A DNA stretch of 64,000 nucleotides from Saprospiraceae bacterium (GTDB taxonomy: Bacteria > Bacteroidota > Bacteroidia > Chitinophagales > Saprospiraceae): assembly GCA_016714445.1 (NCBI GenBank), contig JADJNF010000003.1, forward strand, positions 248,001-312,000. The letters are read 5' to 3'. The position numbers were made by a program, and so were the translations under genes. The notes beneath the pieces were generated by a model. That model searched no databases. It saw only the letters and a program-made list of their open reading frames with translations, and was not told the DNA's origin. This document shows, piece after piece, positions 7,276 to 17,200 of this stretch (the stretch's first letter is position 1; every line of letters starts with the position of its first letter).

Positions 7276-9150
7276 ATGCCTGCAAGAATATTTTGTGCAG
7301 CACTGATCCTGATTTTAACCGGATGTATGTCAAAGGAAAAAAGTAAAACACCTGTAAATCTCCCATTTGATCAACCACCACAATGGGCACGAGAGGCCAT
7401 CTGGTATCAGATTTTTGTGGAGAGATTCAGAAATGGGAATCCGGTCAATGACCCGACTGCAGAAACATGTGACAATGCCCTGATAGACCCGCTTCCATCA
7501 GATTGGGCACTGACACCTTGGGGTCACAACTGGTATAAGCAGGAAGACTGGGCTAAACCAACGGGACTAGACTTTTACCGGACCATACAGATGCGCAGAT
7601 ATGGAGGTGATCTTGCTGGTGTAGAAGAAAAAATTCCCTATCTCAAAGAACTGGGCATCAATGCTATATATTTTAATCCCATCAACGATGCTCCGTCTCT
7701 GCACAAGTATGATGCCCGTCACTACCATCATATCGATGTGACCTTCGGGGATGATATCAAAGGTGACCTGGCAATAATGGCTGCCGAAAATCATGCCGAT
7801 CCGACCACATGGCAATGGACTTCTGCAGATAAAAAATTTATTGCTCTCGTAAAAAAATTGCACAGCGAAGGCATAAAAGTAGTCCTTGACTTTTCATGGA
7901 ATCACACAGGAAATAACTTTTGGGCATTCAAAGATGTTGAAAAAAATCTTGAAAAATCAACATTCAAAGATTGGTATCATACCAAATTTATAAAAGATGA
8001 ATCAACGGGTAAAATCACTTTTGAATATGAAGGATGGATTGGAATAAAAAATCTCCCGGAATTAAAAAAAATAAACAGCAAAGGTAAAATTCCCGGACAC
8101 CCTTATGAAGGCAATTTACAACCTGAAGTAAAAGAACATATTTATGCAGTATCCAGACGATGGATGGACCCCGATGGAAATGGTAATTTTGAAGATGGTA
8201 TAGACGGTATGCGCCTAGACGTGGCCGAACATGTACCTATGGGTTTCTGGCGGGATTTTAGAAAATATGTACGGTCAGTAAATCCGGAATTTTATCTGGT
8301 CGGAGAAAACTGGTGGACCAAATGGCCTGACGAGCTGATGGACCCTGCGCCCTGGGTGAAGGGTGATGTTTTTGATGCAGTCATGCATTATCAGTGGTTC
8401 AAAGTGGCCCGGTCGTATTTTGCCCAGCCAAATGATAAAATCACATTGCCGCAATTCAGAAAACAAATAGATTCTGTATTTCTGAAGTATCCGGATTATA
8501 CGCAACAAGCCATGATGAATCTGGCTGCTTCTCACGACTCTCCAAGGTTGCTCTCTACATTTTTTAATGTCAACAAATATAAATTCAATTGTAAGCCGCA
8601 GGAAGATAAACAATACCGGACCAACACTCCCGGAGAAATCACGTACCATCAGGTAAAACTGTTTTTGTTGCACCAGTTTACTTTTGTAGGAGCGCCACAT
8701 ATTTGGAATGGGGACGAAATGGGTATGTTGGGTGCGGATGACCCGGACAACAGAAAACCGCTCACATGGCCTGATATAGATTTTGAAAATGAAACACAAT
8801 CTGCATTTTCAGCTTATACGTATAGCGAGAAGCCAACTTTTAATCAGGAAATGTTTGATTATCACAAGTCTCTTATTGCTTTAAGAAAATCATCACCGGT
8901 GTTTACATACGGTACCTATGAAATGGTCGAAATATCTGACAATGCTAAAATATTGGCTTATTATCGTACCTGGAATGATGAGAAATATCTGGTTGTATTT
9001 AATAATAACAACGAAAACGGAGAAATGAACTTGTCCGGATTAGCTCCAAAGTACAACATGGTATTTAACTACCGTTGTGATGATTTAAATGAAGGCGGAG
9101 TGGTTAAAATGCCGGCATATTCTGCTTTTGTAGTTAAAATTATAAAATAA
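7276..9150 (+). CDS. GH13 alpha-amylase-family lipoprotein
   Basis: A 624-residue glycoside hydrolase of family 13. The N-terminus is a lipoprotein signal (ILILTGC, Cys 17), so it is probably anchored to a membrane. The TIM-barrel begins near REAIWYQIFVERFRNG. The four conserved GH13 regions are present: LDFSWNHTG (Asp 205, His 210), GMRLDVAEH (nucleophile Asp 315), LVGENWW (acid/base Glu 344) and ASHDSPR (His 420, Asp 421). A C-terminal beta domain follows from ~535. The wide spacing before region I (insert TFGDDIKGDLAIMAAENHAD) resembles neopullulanase/cyclomaltodextrinase-like members, but exact specificity is uncertain. The decarboxylase gene follows after 7 nt, so they are probably co-transcribed. 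Confidence 0.9.
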   Translation: MPARIFCAALILILTGCMSKEKSKTPVNLPFDQPPQWAREAIWYQIFVERFRNGNPVNDPTAETCDNALIDPLPSDWALTPWGHNWYKQEDWAKPTGLDFYRTIQMRRYGGDLAGVEEKIPYLKELGINAIYFNPINDAPSLHKYDARHYHHIDVTFGDDIKGDLAIMAAENHADPTTWQWTSADKKFIALVKKLHSEGIKVVLDFSWNHTGNNFWAFKDVEKNLEKSTFKDWYHTKFIKDESTGKITFEYEGWIGIKNLPELKKINSKGKIPGHPYEGNLQPEVKEHIYAVSRRWMDPDGNGNFEDGIDGMRLDVAEHVPMGFWRDFRKYVRSVNPEFYLVGENWWTKWPDELMDPAPWVKGDVFDAVMHYQWFKVARSYFAQPNDKITLPQFRKQIDSVFLKYPDYTQQAMMNLAASHDSPRLLSTFFNVNKYKFNCKPQEDKQYRTNTPGEITYHQVKLFLLHQFTFVGAPHIWNGDEMGMLGADDPDNRKPLTWPDIDFENETQSAFSAYTYSEKPTFNQEMFDYHKSLIALRKSSPVFTYGTYEMVEISDNAKILAYYRTWNDEKYLVVFNNNNENGEMNLSGLAPKYNMVFNYRCDDLNEGGVVKMPAYSAFVVKIIK

Positions 9151-9157
9151 AAATAAG

Positions 9158-10555
9158 ATGTCTTTATTGGATAAAGTGTATGATCCTGAAGAGTTTAGGA
9201 AAAATGGACATATGCTCGTGGATCTGCTGGCAGATAACCTTCAAAACAACCTTAATCAAAAAAACGATAAGGTCATAAACTATATCCGGCCGGACACCAA
9301 TTATGAAAGGTGGAACCAATTGGAATTTGAGAATCCTGCTGCTTTTTTTAAAGAGGTGATAAACAATTCCATACAACTGCAACACCCGCGTTATATCGGT
9401 CATCAGGTAAGTGCACCAGCTCCTTTAGCTGCTTTGGCAGGATTTGAAGGAATGATGCTCAATAGTGGGGGAGCTATTTATGAGATGTCAGCAGCATCTT
9501 CGACACTGGAAAGGGTGGTTATAGATAAGCTCAAAGGATATTTCGGACTTGACGATGGAGATGGAATCATCACTTCCGGAGGTACGTTGGCCAATCTCAC
9601 AGCATTGATTTGTGCCCGTAACATTAAAGCTTCTGAGGACATCTGGAATGAAGGCCAAAAAGAAAAATATGCCTTCATGGTATCTGAAGAAGCACATTAT
9701 TGTATTGACCGGGCGGTACGGGTCATGGGGTGGGGCGACGAAGGTATCATTAAAATACCGGTGGATGATCAATACAGGATGAGAGCAGAATTATTGGCAT
9801 CTTATCATGCAGAAGCTCAAAGCAGAGGGATAACGGTACTTGGTGTTGTGGGCAGTGCGCCTACTACTTCTACAGGTATATATGATGATTTGGAAAGCAT
9901 TGGGGCATACTGTATTACAAATAACCTTTGGTTTCATATAGACGCTGCACATGGTGGTCCGGCGGTGTTTTCTGAAAAATACAAATATCTGATGTCCGGT
10001 TGTCATCTGGCAGACAGCATTACCGTGGACGCTCATAAAATGATGATGACACCTTCTCTTACGACCATGCTTTTTTTTAAAAACAGCAAGGACAGTTACA
10101 GGACTTTTGCACAGAAAGCACAGTATCTGTGGAGCGCTTCAGATGAAGAATGGTACAATTACGGGAAAAGAACCATGGAATGTACTAAAATTATGCTAAG
10201 TACCAGAGTTTATGCACTGATGAGTATCTATGGTATGAAAATATTTGAAACCTACCTGGACCGGTGTTATGATATGGGAAGGAAATTTGCAGAAATCATC
10301 CATTCTGATTCAAAATTTGAACTTGCTGTAACCCCTCAGTCAAATATCGTTTGCTTCAGGGTAAAAGGAGAAAACACAGATGAAACAAACGCTTTAAACA
10401 GAAATATTCGTCATCATTTGCTTGAAGATGGCAGTTTTTATATCGTCCAGACTGTCCTTAAAGATAAAGTGTATCTTCGGGTGAGTATCATGAATCCTTT
10501 TACTGAAACTACTGATTTAGAAGCCCTTCTCAATCGAATCAAGGATTTACTTTAA
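9158..10555 (+). CDS. PLP-dependent group II decarboxylase
   Basis: A 465-residue fold-type I pyridoxal-phosphate enzyme. The cofactor aspartate sits in FHIDAAHGG (Asp 262) and the Schiff-base lysine in TVDAHKMMM (Lys 294). The N-terminal segment VSAPAPLAALAGFEGMM with SGGTLANLTALICAR is typical of the glutamate/aromatic amino acid/diaminobutyrate decarboxylase group, of usual length ~460-490. The substrate cannot be decided. It follows the GH13 gene by 7 nt and is probably in its operon, though no metabolic link between the two is obvious. Confidence 0.88.
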   Translation: MSLLDKVYDPEEFRKNGHMLVDLLADNLQNNLNQKNDKVINYIRPDTNYERWNQLEFENPAAFFKEVINNSIQLQHPRYIGHQVSAPAPLAALAGFEGMMLNSGGAIYEMSAASSTLERVVIDKLKGYFGLDDGDGIITSGGTLANLTALICARNIKASEDIWNEGQKEKYAFMVSEEAHYCIDRAVRVMGWGDEGIIKIPVDDQYRMRAELLASYHAEAQSRGITVLGVVGSAPTTSTGIYDDLESIGAYCITNNLWFHIDAAHGGPAVFSEKYKYLMSGCHLADSITVDAHKMMMTPSLTTMLFFKNSKDSYRTFAQKAQYLWSASDEEWYNYGKRTMECTKIMLSTRVYALMSIYGMKIFETYLDRCYDMGRKFAEIIHSDSKFELAVTPQSNIVCFRVKGENTDETNALNRNIRHHLLEDGSFYIVQTVLKDKVYLRVSIMNPFTETTDLEALLNRIKDLL

Positions 10556-11568
10556 AGATAAGAATTTTTATTGTTGTGAGTATCTTAATTTTTTACAAGA
10601 AAGACTTTTATTCAAATTTGCATTCAAGGCATAATTATGGTGTTTTAATACATATCAGCTCAGCACTTTACTACTACTTAGAAAAAATAGGGACACTTAA
10701 TTCTACTTTGTTAAATAAAGAATTGAGCACTAAATGCACCATTTTTGCTCATTCATTATGTTTGAAACTTGGATTGTATTGTCATGATAAAGTAAAGCCA
10801 AGTTAAAAAATGATTTAGTTCTTAATGATTGGACTATCTTCATTTATCTGGCTTTGTCGCTCGAGCCGCGACGGGCTTTTACTTTTTGCAATTGCCAAAA
10901 AAAGTAAACAACCCGCCTGACCACTATATGATAGTCGGGCAGGAAAAGGCTAGTTCCGCTAAATCGCTCCGCGTACCGGAACGGCCACGCTTTTTACATA
11001 CTACCTTAATGTTTGATATTTAGCCCATGTTTTAGCCAATATTTGATCTGAAATTTAATATAAAGCAAAGTTAACAAAGTAGGATTAATATTCAAATATT
11101 TTTTCAAAAAATTACTTCCATTTGGATTTAATACTTCTGTTTGATGTATTAATAAAACTAAATACTTATCATATAGTCAATTATAAACGTATTATAATTG
11201 TTTTTAATATTTTATGAATTTTATACATAATTGGTATTGAATTTGTATACATACAACTGTATGATTTTCTCATTTTGATTTAAACATGCTAAAAAATGAA
11301 AATTTATTTGCACATCAGCAATTCTGATATTTCTTCGAACATGTATCAGAAAATATATCGAAAACAGGGTGTATTACACCTAAAGTATCACAAAGAATCA
11401 GTATTTTTTGATTATAAATAATCATATCTGAAAAGCTATAAAATAAAAAATGAATTTTCAAGTAGTGGCATGAACAACATTTTGTGTCACTTATCTAAGG
11501 TAAAAGTCATTTATTATTTGATTGAAAAACGAAGATTTTGATTTTGCCGAACCCAAAAATTAGATAAA
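10556..11568. other. Long intergenic region with a GC-richer palindromic segment
   Basis: No convincing gene. 10840-11010 is clearly richer in G+C than its surroundings and contains the fold-back TTACTTTTTG...CAAAAAAAGTAA (10879-10907) and a second imperfect hairpin around 10914-10945. I recall similar text between genes in many Bacteroidota genomes, so it is probably a dispersed intergenic repeat. 11024-11568 is very AT-rich and must contain the promoter of the following surface-protein operon; a TTTATTTG-like box at ~11306 resembles, but does not exactly match, TAnnTTTG. Confidence 0.45.
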
Positions 11569-14205
11569 ATGACCTCTGCATCTGAATATATTCCAGTCAA
11601 CGTAGGTGTTATTAAATATTGGAAACAACGTATGACAGTAACAGGGGATGGCTTAAAGTTACAGCATTTCAGACGGCATAGTCCGTGTAATTTTAAAAAT
11701 GAACCTATTAATTCATTTACAAGATTCAGATGTAATAGCTTGTTACTATTGTCAACCAAGTTAAACATCCCTTTTAATGCAATAATAACCAACAGTGTAT
11801 TTGTTGCTCTACTTTTATTATTTATTTCCATGCCTAATTTCTGTTTTGCACAAACAGAAACCTTTGATGCAGGTGCATATATTGTAAATATGGGAATAAC
11901 ACCTCAAACGGAAAAGAACGCGCTTAAGCCTTACGGAATGATATATGATTTAATCAAAAATCACAAAGTAATGGTGAAATGGTGTATAAATCCTGCCAAG
12001 GCAAAAGATGGGAATGACTTTAGCCACAATGGTGTAAATTACAAAGGTGGGCCTTTTATTATTCCTGCAGAATACAGGTCTTCTGCGGTTAATGCCAGAA
12101 TAAACTATTGGAAAAGTCTCGGAGTAGTTGGAGCAACCACAGTTTCATCCATTACTGTTCCAATAGATCCAACTTATGGCACTTTGAGAAATGTACCCAG
12201 ATGGACTTTGGATAAAAAAAATGGAAAATTAGCAGTTGAATATTTCATGAATGCAGGTATTCCTCAGGATGCTTATGGTGGAAATAATGGGGCAGGCTGG
12301 AAAAATCCATCAGAATTGGATTGTTGTGATGATCTTTTTGTTTTACCACATGCCGAACCCAGTTGGGCAGTGCACCAAAGATTATACAGTTGGAATCTGG
12401 AATGTAAAGGTGGATTGTGGGATGGCTGTACTTCAGGAAGTGCTATAGAAAATATGGTCAATCCTTCAGACCGAAACCAGCAGACAAATTTTCTGACCGT
12501 CAAAGATCCCGCCTTCAAAGGAAGTAGTGGCATATACGCCAACAGTAATACGTTGATGTTGTGGGGTACACACAAAGATGGAACACCACCATATACACAC
12601 AGATTGCCAGCAGATCCGGTCGCTCAATATATCGGAACAACGGATGGAGCGCACACTAACGGGGCAGAACAGATATATATTCCAAGACAAACGTCAGGTA
12701 CCACAGCAAGATGGAATCCCGGCACTAAAATTATAGTGTATGATCCGTCTCATACTAATGTGCCATCGATACAACCGGATCTTAGGAATGCACCTGCTGC
12801 TATTGTGTACGGCAGAGGTTTTGGAGATGAAAACAGAGGTTTTGTCATGCACTCAGCAGGACATAGTTATGATAAATGCCAGTCCAGTCCTGCCCATGTT
12901 GCTGCTCAAAGGGCATTTTTTAATTTCAGTTGGTTGGTAGCAACAGACAAAGCAGAAGTAATTAGTATAGTAAATAATGGAGGAAACGTATCTTCCGGGA
13001 CGGGCAGAGGTATTAGTTTTGATCTTCCGGAAGGCAATTTGTCGTCTTTTACTATTGAGTGGTCATCTACTTGCGGGGGCACTTTTACACCCAGTCCAAA
13101 TCAACAAACCCTTGAATTTATCCCTCCACCATCGACAGATATTTCAGGTTGTGTGCTTTCAGTAACAATTACTGATGGCTGTGGCAGGGTAACCACCAGT
13201 TCCCAACGTATAGGTATATTTTGTGATTACTATGTAAATCATACCAAAGAGCATCCTACCTGTAAAGGGAATCAGAATGGGGTGATCCACCTGGATATTT
13301 CAGGAAGCAGTGCTTACGGTGCCAATGATTGGTCATGGACAAAGGATAACTCTCCCACCACAGGATCGGGAACAGGACAAACTATTTCTGGTTTAGGTGC
13401 GGGTTCTTACCAGATAACGGTAACCTCATTTACAGGTTGTTCAGCTGCTTTTACTACTTTACTAACAGAGCCAAATGAAATAGGCGTAGCTGCTCAGGCA
13501 CAAAATTATCAATGTTATGATCAAAAGGGAGCTGTGACCATCGTTACTTCGGGTGGTTCTACTCCTTTTAGTTATTTATGGAGCAATGGCTCAACCACAA
13601 AAAATCTGGTAAATATTACCTTTGGACAGTACACTGTTACCGTTACTGATGCCAATGGATGTACCGGTTCAGCAGCAGCATCTGTTGTTGGGCCTTTGAC
13701 ATCCTTTACTGTCAGTGCATCAAAAACTGATGTCAGTTGTTTCGGACAACAAAACGGAACCATAAATTTAACCATCTCCGGAGGTCAGCCTGATTATTCT
13801 TATTTATGGTCAGATGGTCAGGGACAAAAAGACCTGATCAATTTATCAATAGGCAATTATGTAGTCACTATCACCGATGTCTATGGTTGTACAGCCACAG
13901 CAAGTGCTGTAATCCAACAGCCTACACCTCTGAATGTAACGGTAAATACCACACCTCCGGATTGTGATGTAGGTTCTAATAGTTCTTTAATTACAAATGG
14001 GGCTATAGATATTTCTGTTTCAGGTGCGACACCTCCTTATCTTTATGTTTGGAATTCAGGTGCCACGACACAGGACCGGGCGTCATTATCAGCTGGAAAT
14101 TATACAATCACAGTTATAGATGCCAAAGGATGTCAGAGTGTTAAAGAAATAACGCTTACATCGCTCTCCACCATTCCTTCTAATCCAACAGGCATACATA
14201 AATAA
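11569..14205 (+). CDS. Surface protein: novel ~360-residue domain plus four SprB repeats
   Basis: An 878-residue secreted protein. The hydrophobic signal segment is at residues ~70-94 (SVFVALLLLFISMPNFCFAQ), preceded by an unusually long 70-residue basic N-terminus. Residues ~98-462 form a domain shared with the protein at 25359; conserved landmarks are NALKPYGMIYDLIK, FIIPAEYR, NVPRWTLDK, LPHAEPSWAVH (His 261), GLWDGCTSGSA (Cys 287) and FVMHSAGHSYDK (His 432). The Cys in a GxC turn after beta-rich sequence recalls class I glutamine-amidotransferase-like folds, but that is inference. Residues ~553-860 hold four SprB repeats (TYTVTVTDANGC-type). There is no T9SS sorting domain; the protein ends PTGIHK. 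The next gene starts 2-8 nt later. Inner Met codons closer to the signal segment are possible starts. Confidence 0.8.
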   Translation: MTSASEYIPVNVGVIKYWKQRMTVTGDGLKLQHFRRHSPCNFKNEPINSFTRFRCNSLLLLSTKLNIPFNAIITNSVFVALLLLFISMPNFCFAQTETFDAGAYIVNMGITPQTEKNALKPYGMIYDLIKNHKVMVKWCINPAKAKDGNDFSHNGVNYKGGPFIIPAEYRSSAVNARINYWKSLGVVGATTVSSITVPIDPTYGTLRNVPRWTLDKKNGKLAVEYFMNAGIPQDAYGGNNGAGWKNPSELDCCDDLFVLPHAEPSWAVHQRLYSWNLECKGGLWDGCTSGSAIENMVNPSDRNQQTNFLTVKDPAFKGSSGIYANSNTLMLWGTHKDGTPPYTHRLPADPVAQYIGTTDGAHTNGAEQIYIPRQTSGTTARWNPGTKIIVYDPSHTNVPSIQPDLRNAPAAIVYGRGFGDENRGFVMHSAGHSYDKCQSSPAHVAAQRAFFNFSWLVATDKAEVISIVNNGGNVSSGTGRGISFDLPEGNLSSFTIEWSSTCGGTFTPSPNQQTLEFIPPPSTDISGCVLSVTITDGCGRVTTSSQRIGIFCDYYVNHTKEHPTCKGNQNGVIHLDISGSSAYGANDWSWTKDNSPTTGSGTGQTISGLGAGSYQITVTSFTGCSAAFTTLLTEPNEIGVAAQAQNYQCYDQKGAVTIVTSGGSTPFSYLWSNGSTTKNLVNITFGQYTVTVTDANGCTGSAAASVVGPLTSFTVSASKTDVSCFGQQNGTINLTISGGQPDYSYLWSDGQGQKDLINLSIGNYVVTITDVYGCTATASAVIQQPTPLNVTVNTTPPDCDVGSNSSLITNGAIDISVSGATPPYLYVWNSGATTQDRASLSAGNYTITVIDAKGCQSVKEITLTSLSTIPSNPTGIHK

Positions 14206-14213
14206 GAGTGAAT

Positions 14214-17200
14214 ATGGTGAGAACGGTTTTCAATACAATATATGATGTTATGAGTAGATTACTTTCTCATAACACGAATATTGTTTTGATTGTCTTATTC
14301 CTGTTCTCCTATCAAATTTCAATTTCACAGACTACCATTACCAGTTCAATATCGTCGAGTTCAGATGACGCTGAAGAAACGGGACCTGATGGTCTTTATA
14401 ATGGTGTCGGATTTGTTAATTTATTAAGTCCTGATATTGAAATGGTGCGCGATGACGAAAACCCTACTTCAGGTGCTCAATATGTCGGCTTGAGGTTTGG
14501 AAACATTAATATACCTAAAGGAGCAACTATAACCAACGCATTTATCACGTTCAGAGCAGTAACACCAAATTCCCCCAATACAAATAGTGGGGTAACCAAT
14601 CTGACTATCAAAGCACAAGCTAGTGATGATGCTACTACATTTTCTTCAACAACATATAATATAAGCAGCAGACCTACTACAACAGCTTCAACATCCTGGT
14701 CATCTTTGTCGGCATGGACGACAGGGGCAAGTTATAACACGCCTGCATTTAATAATTGTGTTCAGGAAATAGTTAACCGCAGCGGTTGGACGAGTGGAAA
14801 TAGTATTGCCTTAATCATTACTGGGTCAGGTTCCAGATCAGCTGAGTCGTGGGATAATGCTGCGACAAATCAACCGGTACTTACCATTACATATACTACC
14901 ATCAGTTCTTCCGCAAACATTACAAATGTCACTTTGCCGCAAGGTGCAGATGGTGCTATCGACATTACGGTAAGCGGAGGTACTCCTGCCTATAATTATA
15001 GTTGGAGCAATGGTGCCACAACACAGGACATAAGTGGTCTTACAGGGGGCACTTATACAGTTACCATTACTGATGCAAATGGAGGATCGGACACATTTTC
15101 ATATGAAGTCATAGATGGTTTAGTTAAAAAACAACTTTATTTGACGGGAGCAACACAGCTGATGGATCGGATAGATCCTCTAGCAGTTTCAGAAGCGTTA
15201 AAATCTACAGCAACTTTAACCTCTCCCACTATTGGTGTCCTCAATGCTGAATACAGAACATTTAGTAATTCAAATACTCTCTATGGAACATATACATCGC
15301 CTGATGGCCCGGACAGGCTACTTCTGGTTGGTATTTCAGTAAGGAACAGAAATGACATATTTGTAATCAGTGTTAAATATAATGACGTTCCTATGACTCA
15401 GGTCGCTACCATTGATAATGGTGTAGAAGCCTTAGTATATATTTATACTTTGGTTAATCCTCCTGTAGGTACATATTATCTGGATGTAGATTTTAACTCA
15501 ACAGTGACCAGGGCTGCAGTAATTGGTATTGAAACCTTGCATGGTGTTCACCAAACTACACCAACAGGAACACCATCATCTGCTATAGCCAATAGTGTAA
15601 ATAATATGTCTTTGAATATTGCTTCAGCAGTTGGCGATTTAGTGGTAAGTGTGGTTTCAAAAAGAAATGCAACATCCAGCTTTACTACATCACAAACCCA
15701 AAGATGGAATGCGTATCTGAATGAAACCAGAGGTGCAGGTAATTCTAAAGTTGCGACTTCTACCACTACTACTATGAACTGGACGTCAACCAACGGAACA
15801 GGTAGTGCGATGGTAGGCGTGGCTATAAAGCCAGCAGGTGGAAATCCGACCACCAGTTTTACCCAATCTCCAGCCATGTGCAGTGATTTTGTAATAAAAG
15901 CTGGGGATGTTAAAGTGGAAAATTATTTAAATATCATTTCAGGTACGATGCCTTCCAATCCGAATATTACCGCGGTATTAAAATACGATGCGGTAAATAT
16001 TATCACACTGACGAATCCAACTTATAATAGCACTACGGGCCTGCTTACCTGGACAGGATCCCGTGCAACAGATATAACCGTCCCAGACGGTAAGTCCATC
16101 GTTCTGGAAGTAACCACCGATCAGACTTTGGTAAAATTTCAAATACAATATGATCATTCCAGCAAACCATCCATGATTGAATTCAATACATCTACTTTTG
16201 TTAATGTACCAACTTTGGCCATGTACAATGCGGCCTATCCTTCAGGCAGTGTTATTACCAGTGGACAGGTAGGAGCAACAGTTTATGTCAGGGCGACTGC
16301 AACGGATCCTTTTGGATTTTCAGATATTACAGGTATGGATATCACAACACAGAATCCTGCCGGAGGTCCTTATGCTTCTACACAGGTAGCTACATCAGGG
16401 TGTTCCAAAACTTACGAATTCGTCGGAACTGTTCCGAACTCACCAGGTGATATTATCGTTTCGGCAACGGCAAAAGAAGGGTATGAAAATACAGTTACAC
16501 ACACTAAAAGTATAAATTTTTCTATATGTCCGCTGACAGTTTCTAATGATGTAACCCAACTAACATCTTGTGTCACATCCAATGGATCCATAGCTTTAAA
16601 TGTATCTGGTGCCATCGGACCATACACGTATAGTTGGAGTCGCACAAGCCCTTCCGGATCAGGAAGTGGGTCAGGCACCAATATAACTGGTCTGCCAGCC
16701 GGTACATACACCATCACAGTTACATCATTGCGAGGGTGTACTGGAACCACAACAGCGATAATTTCAGTACCGACCCCGCCACAGGCAACTGCAAGCGTCA
16801 CAAATACAACATGTTTTCAAGGTTCAAATGGCCAAATTGCACAAACCGTAACCGGTGGATTTGCTCCGTACACCTATGCATGGTCAGGGAGTGTTGTCAC
16901 CTCCAAAGACCGGACTGGATTGTCTGCAGGTAATTATACTGTAACCATCACTGACTCAGGTGGTTGCCAGGCATCATATACCTATTCAGTATCTCAACCT
17001 ACTGCTCTAAGTGTAATCACTATGGTGACTGATCCTACCTGTGTGTTAACAGGATCTGTCACATTATCAATGTCAGGCGGAGGTGGTACATCTCCATACA
17101 ATTGGAATTGGTCCCGTGTTTCTCCGGTAGCTACAGGCTCAGGGAGTGGTACAAATATTTCAGCCCTGACATATGGAACATATAATATTACTGTCACTTC

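Noticed and set aside
10576..11023. Two short reading frames after the decarboxylase gene
   Set aside because: Weak starts and no recognisable motif; the second lies over a GC-rich intergenic repeat that recurs in other genomes.
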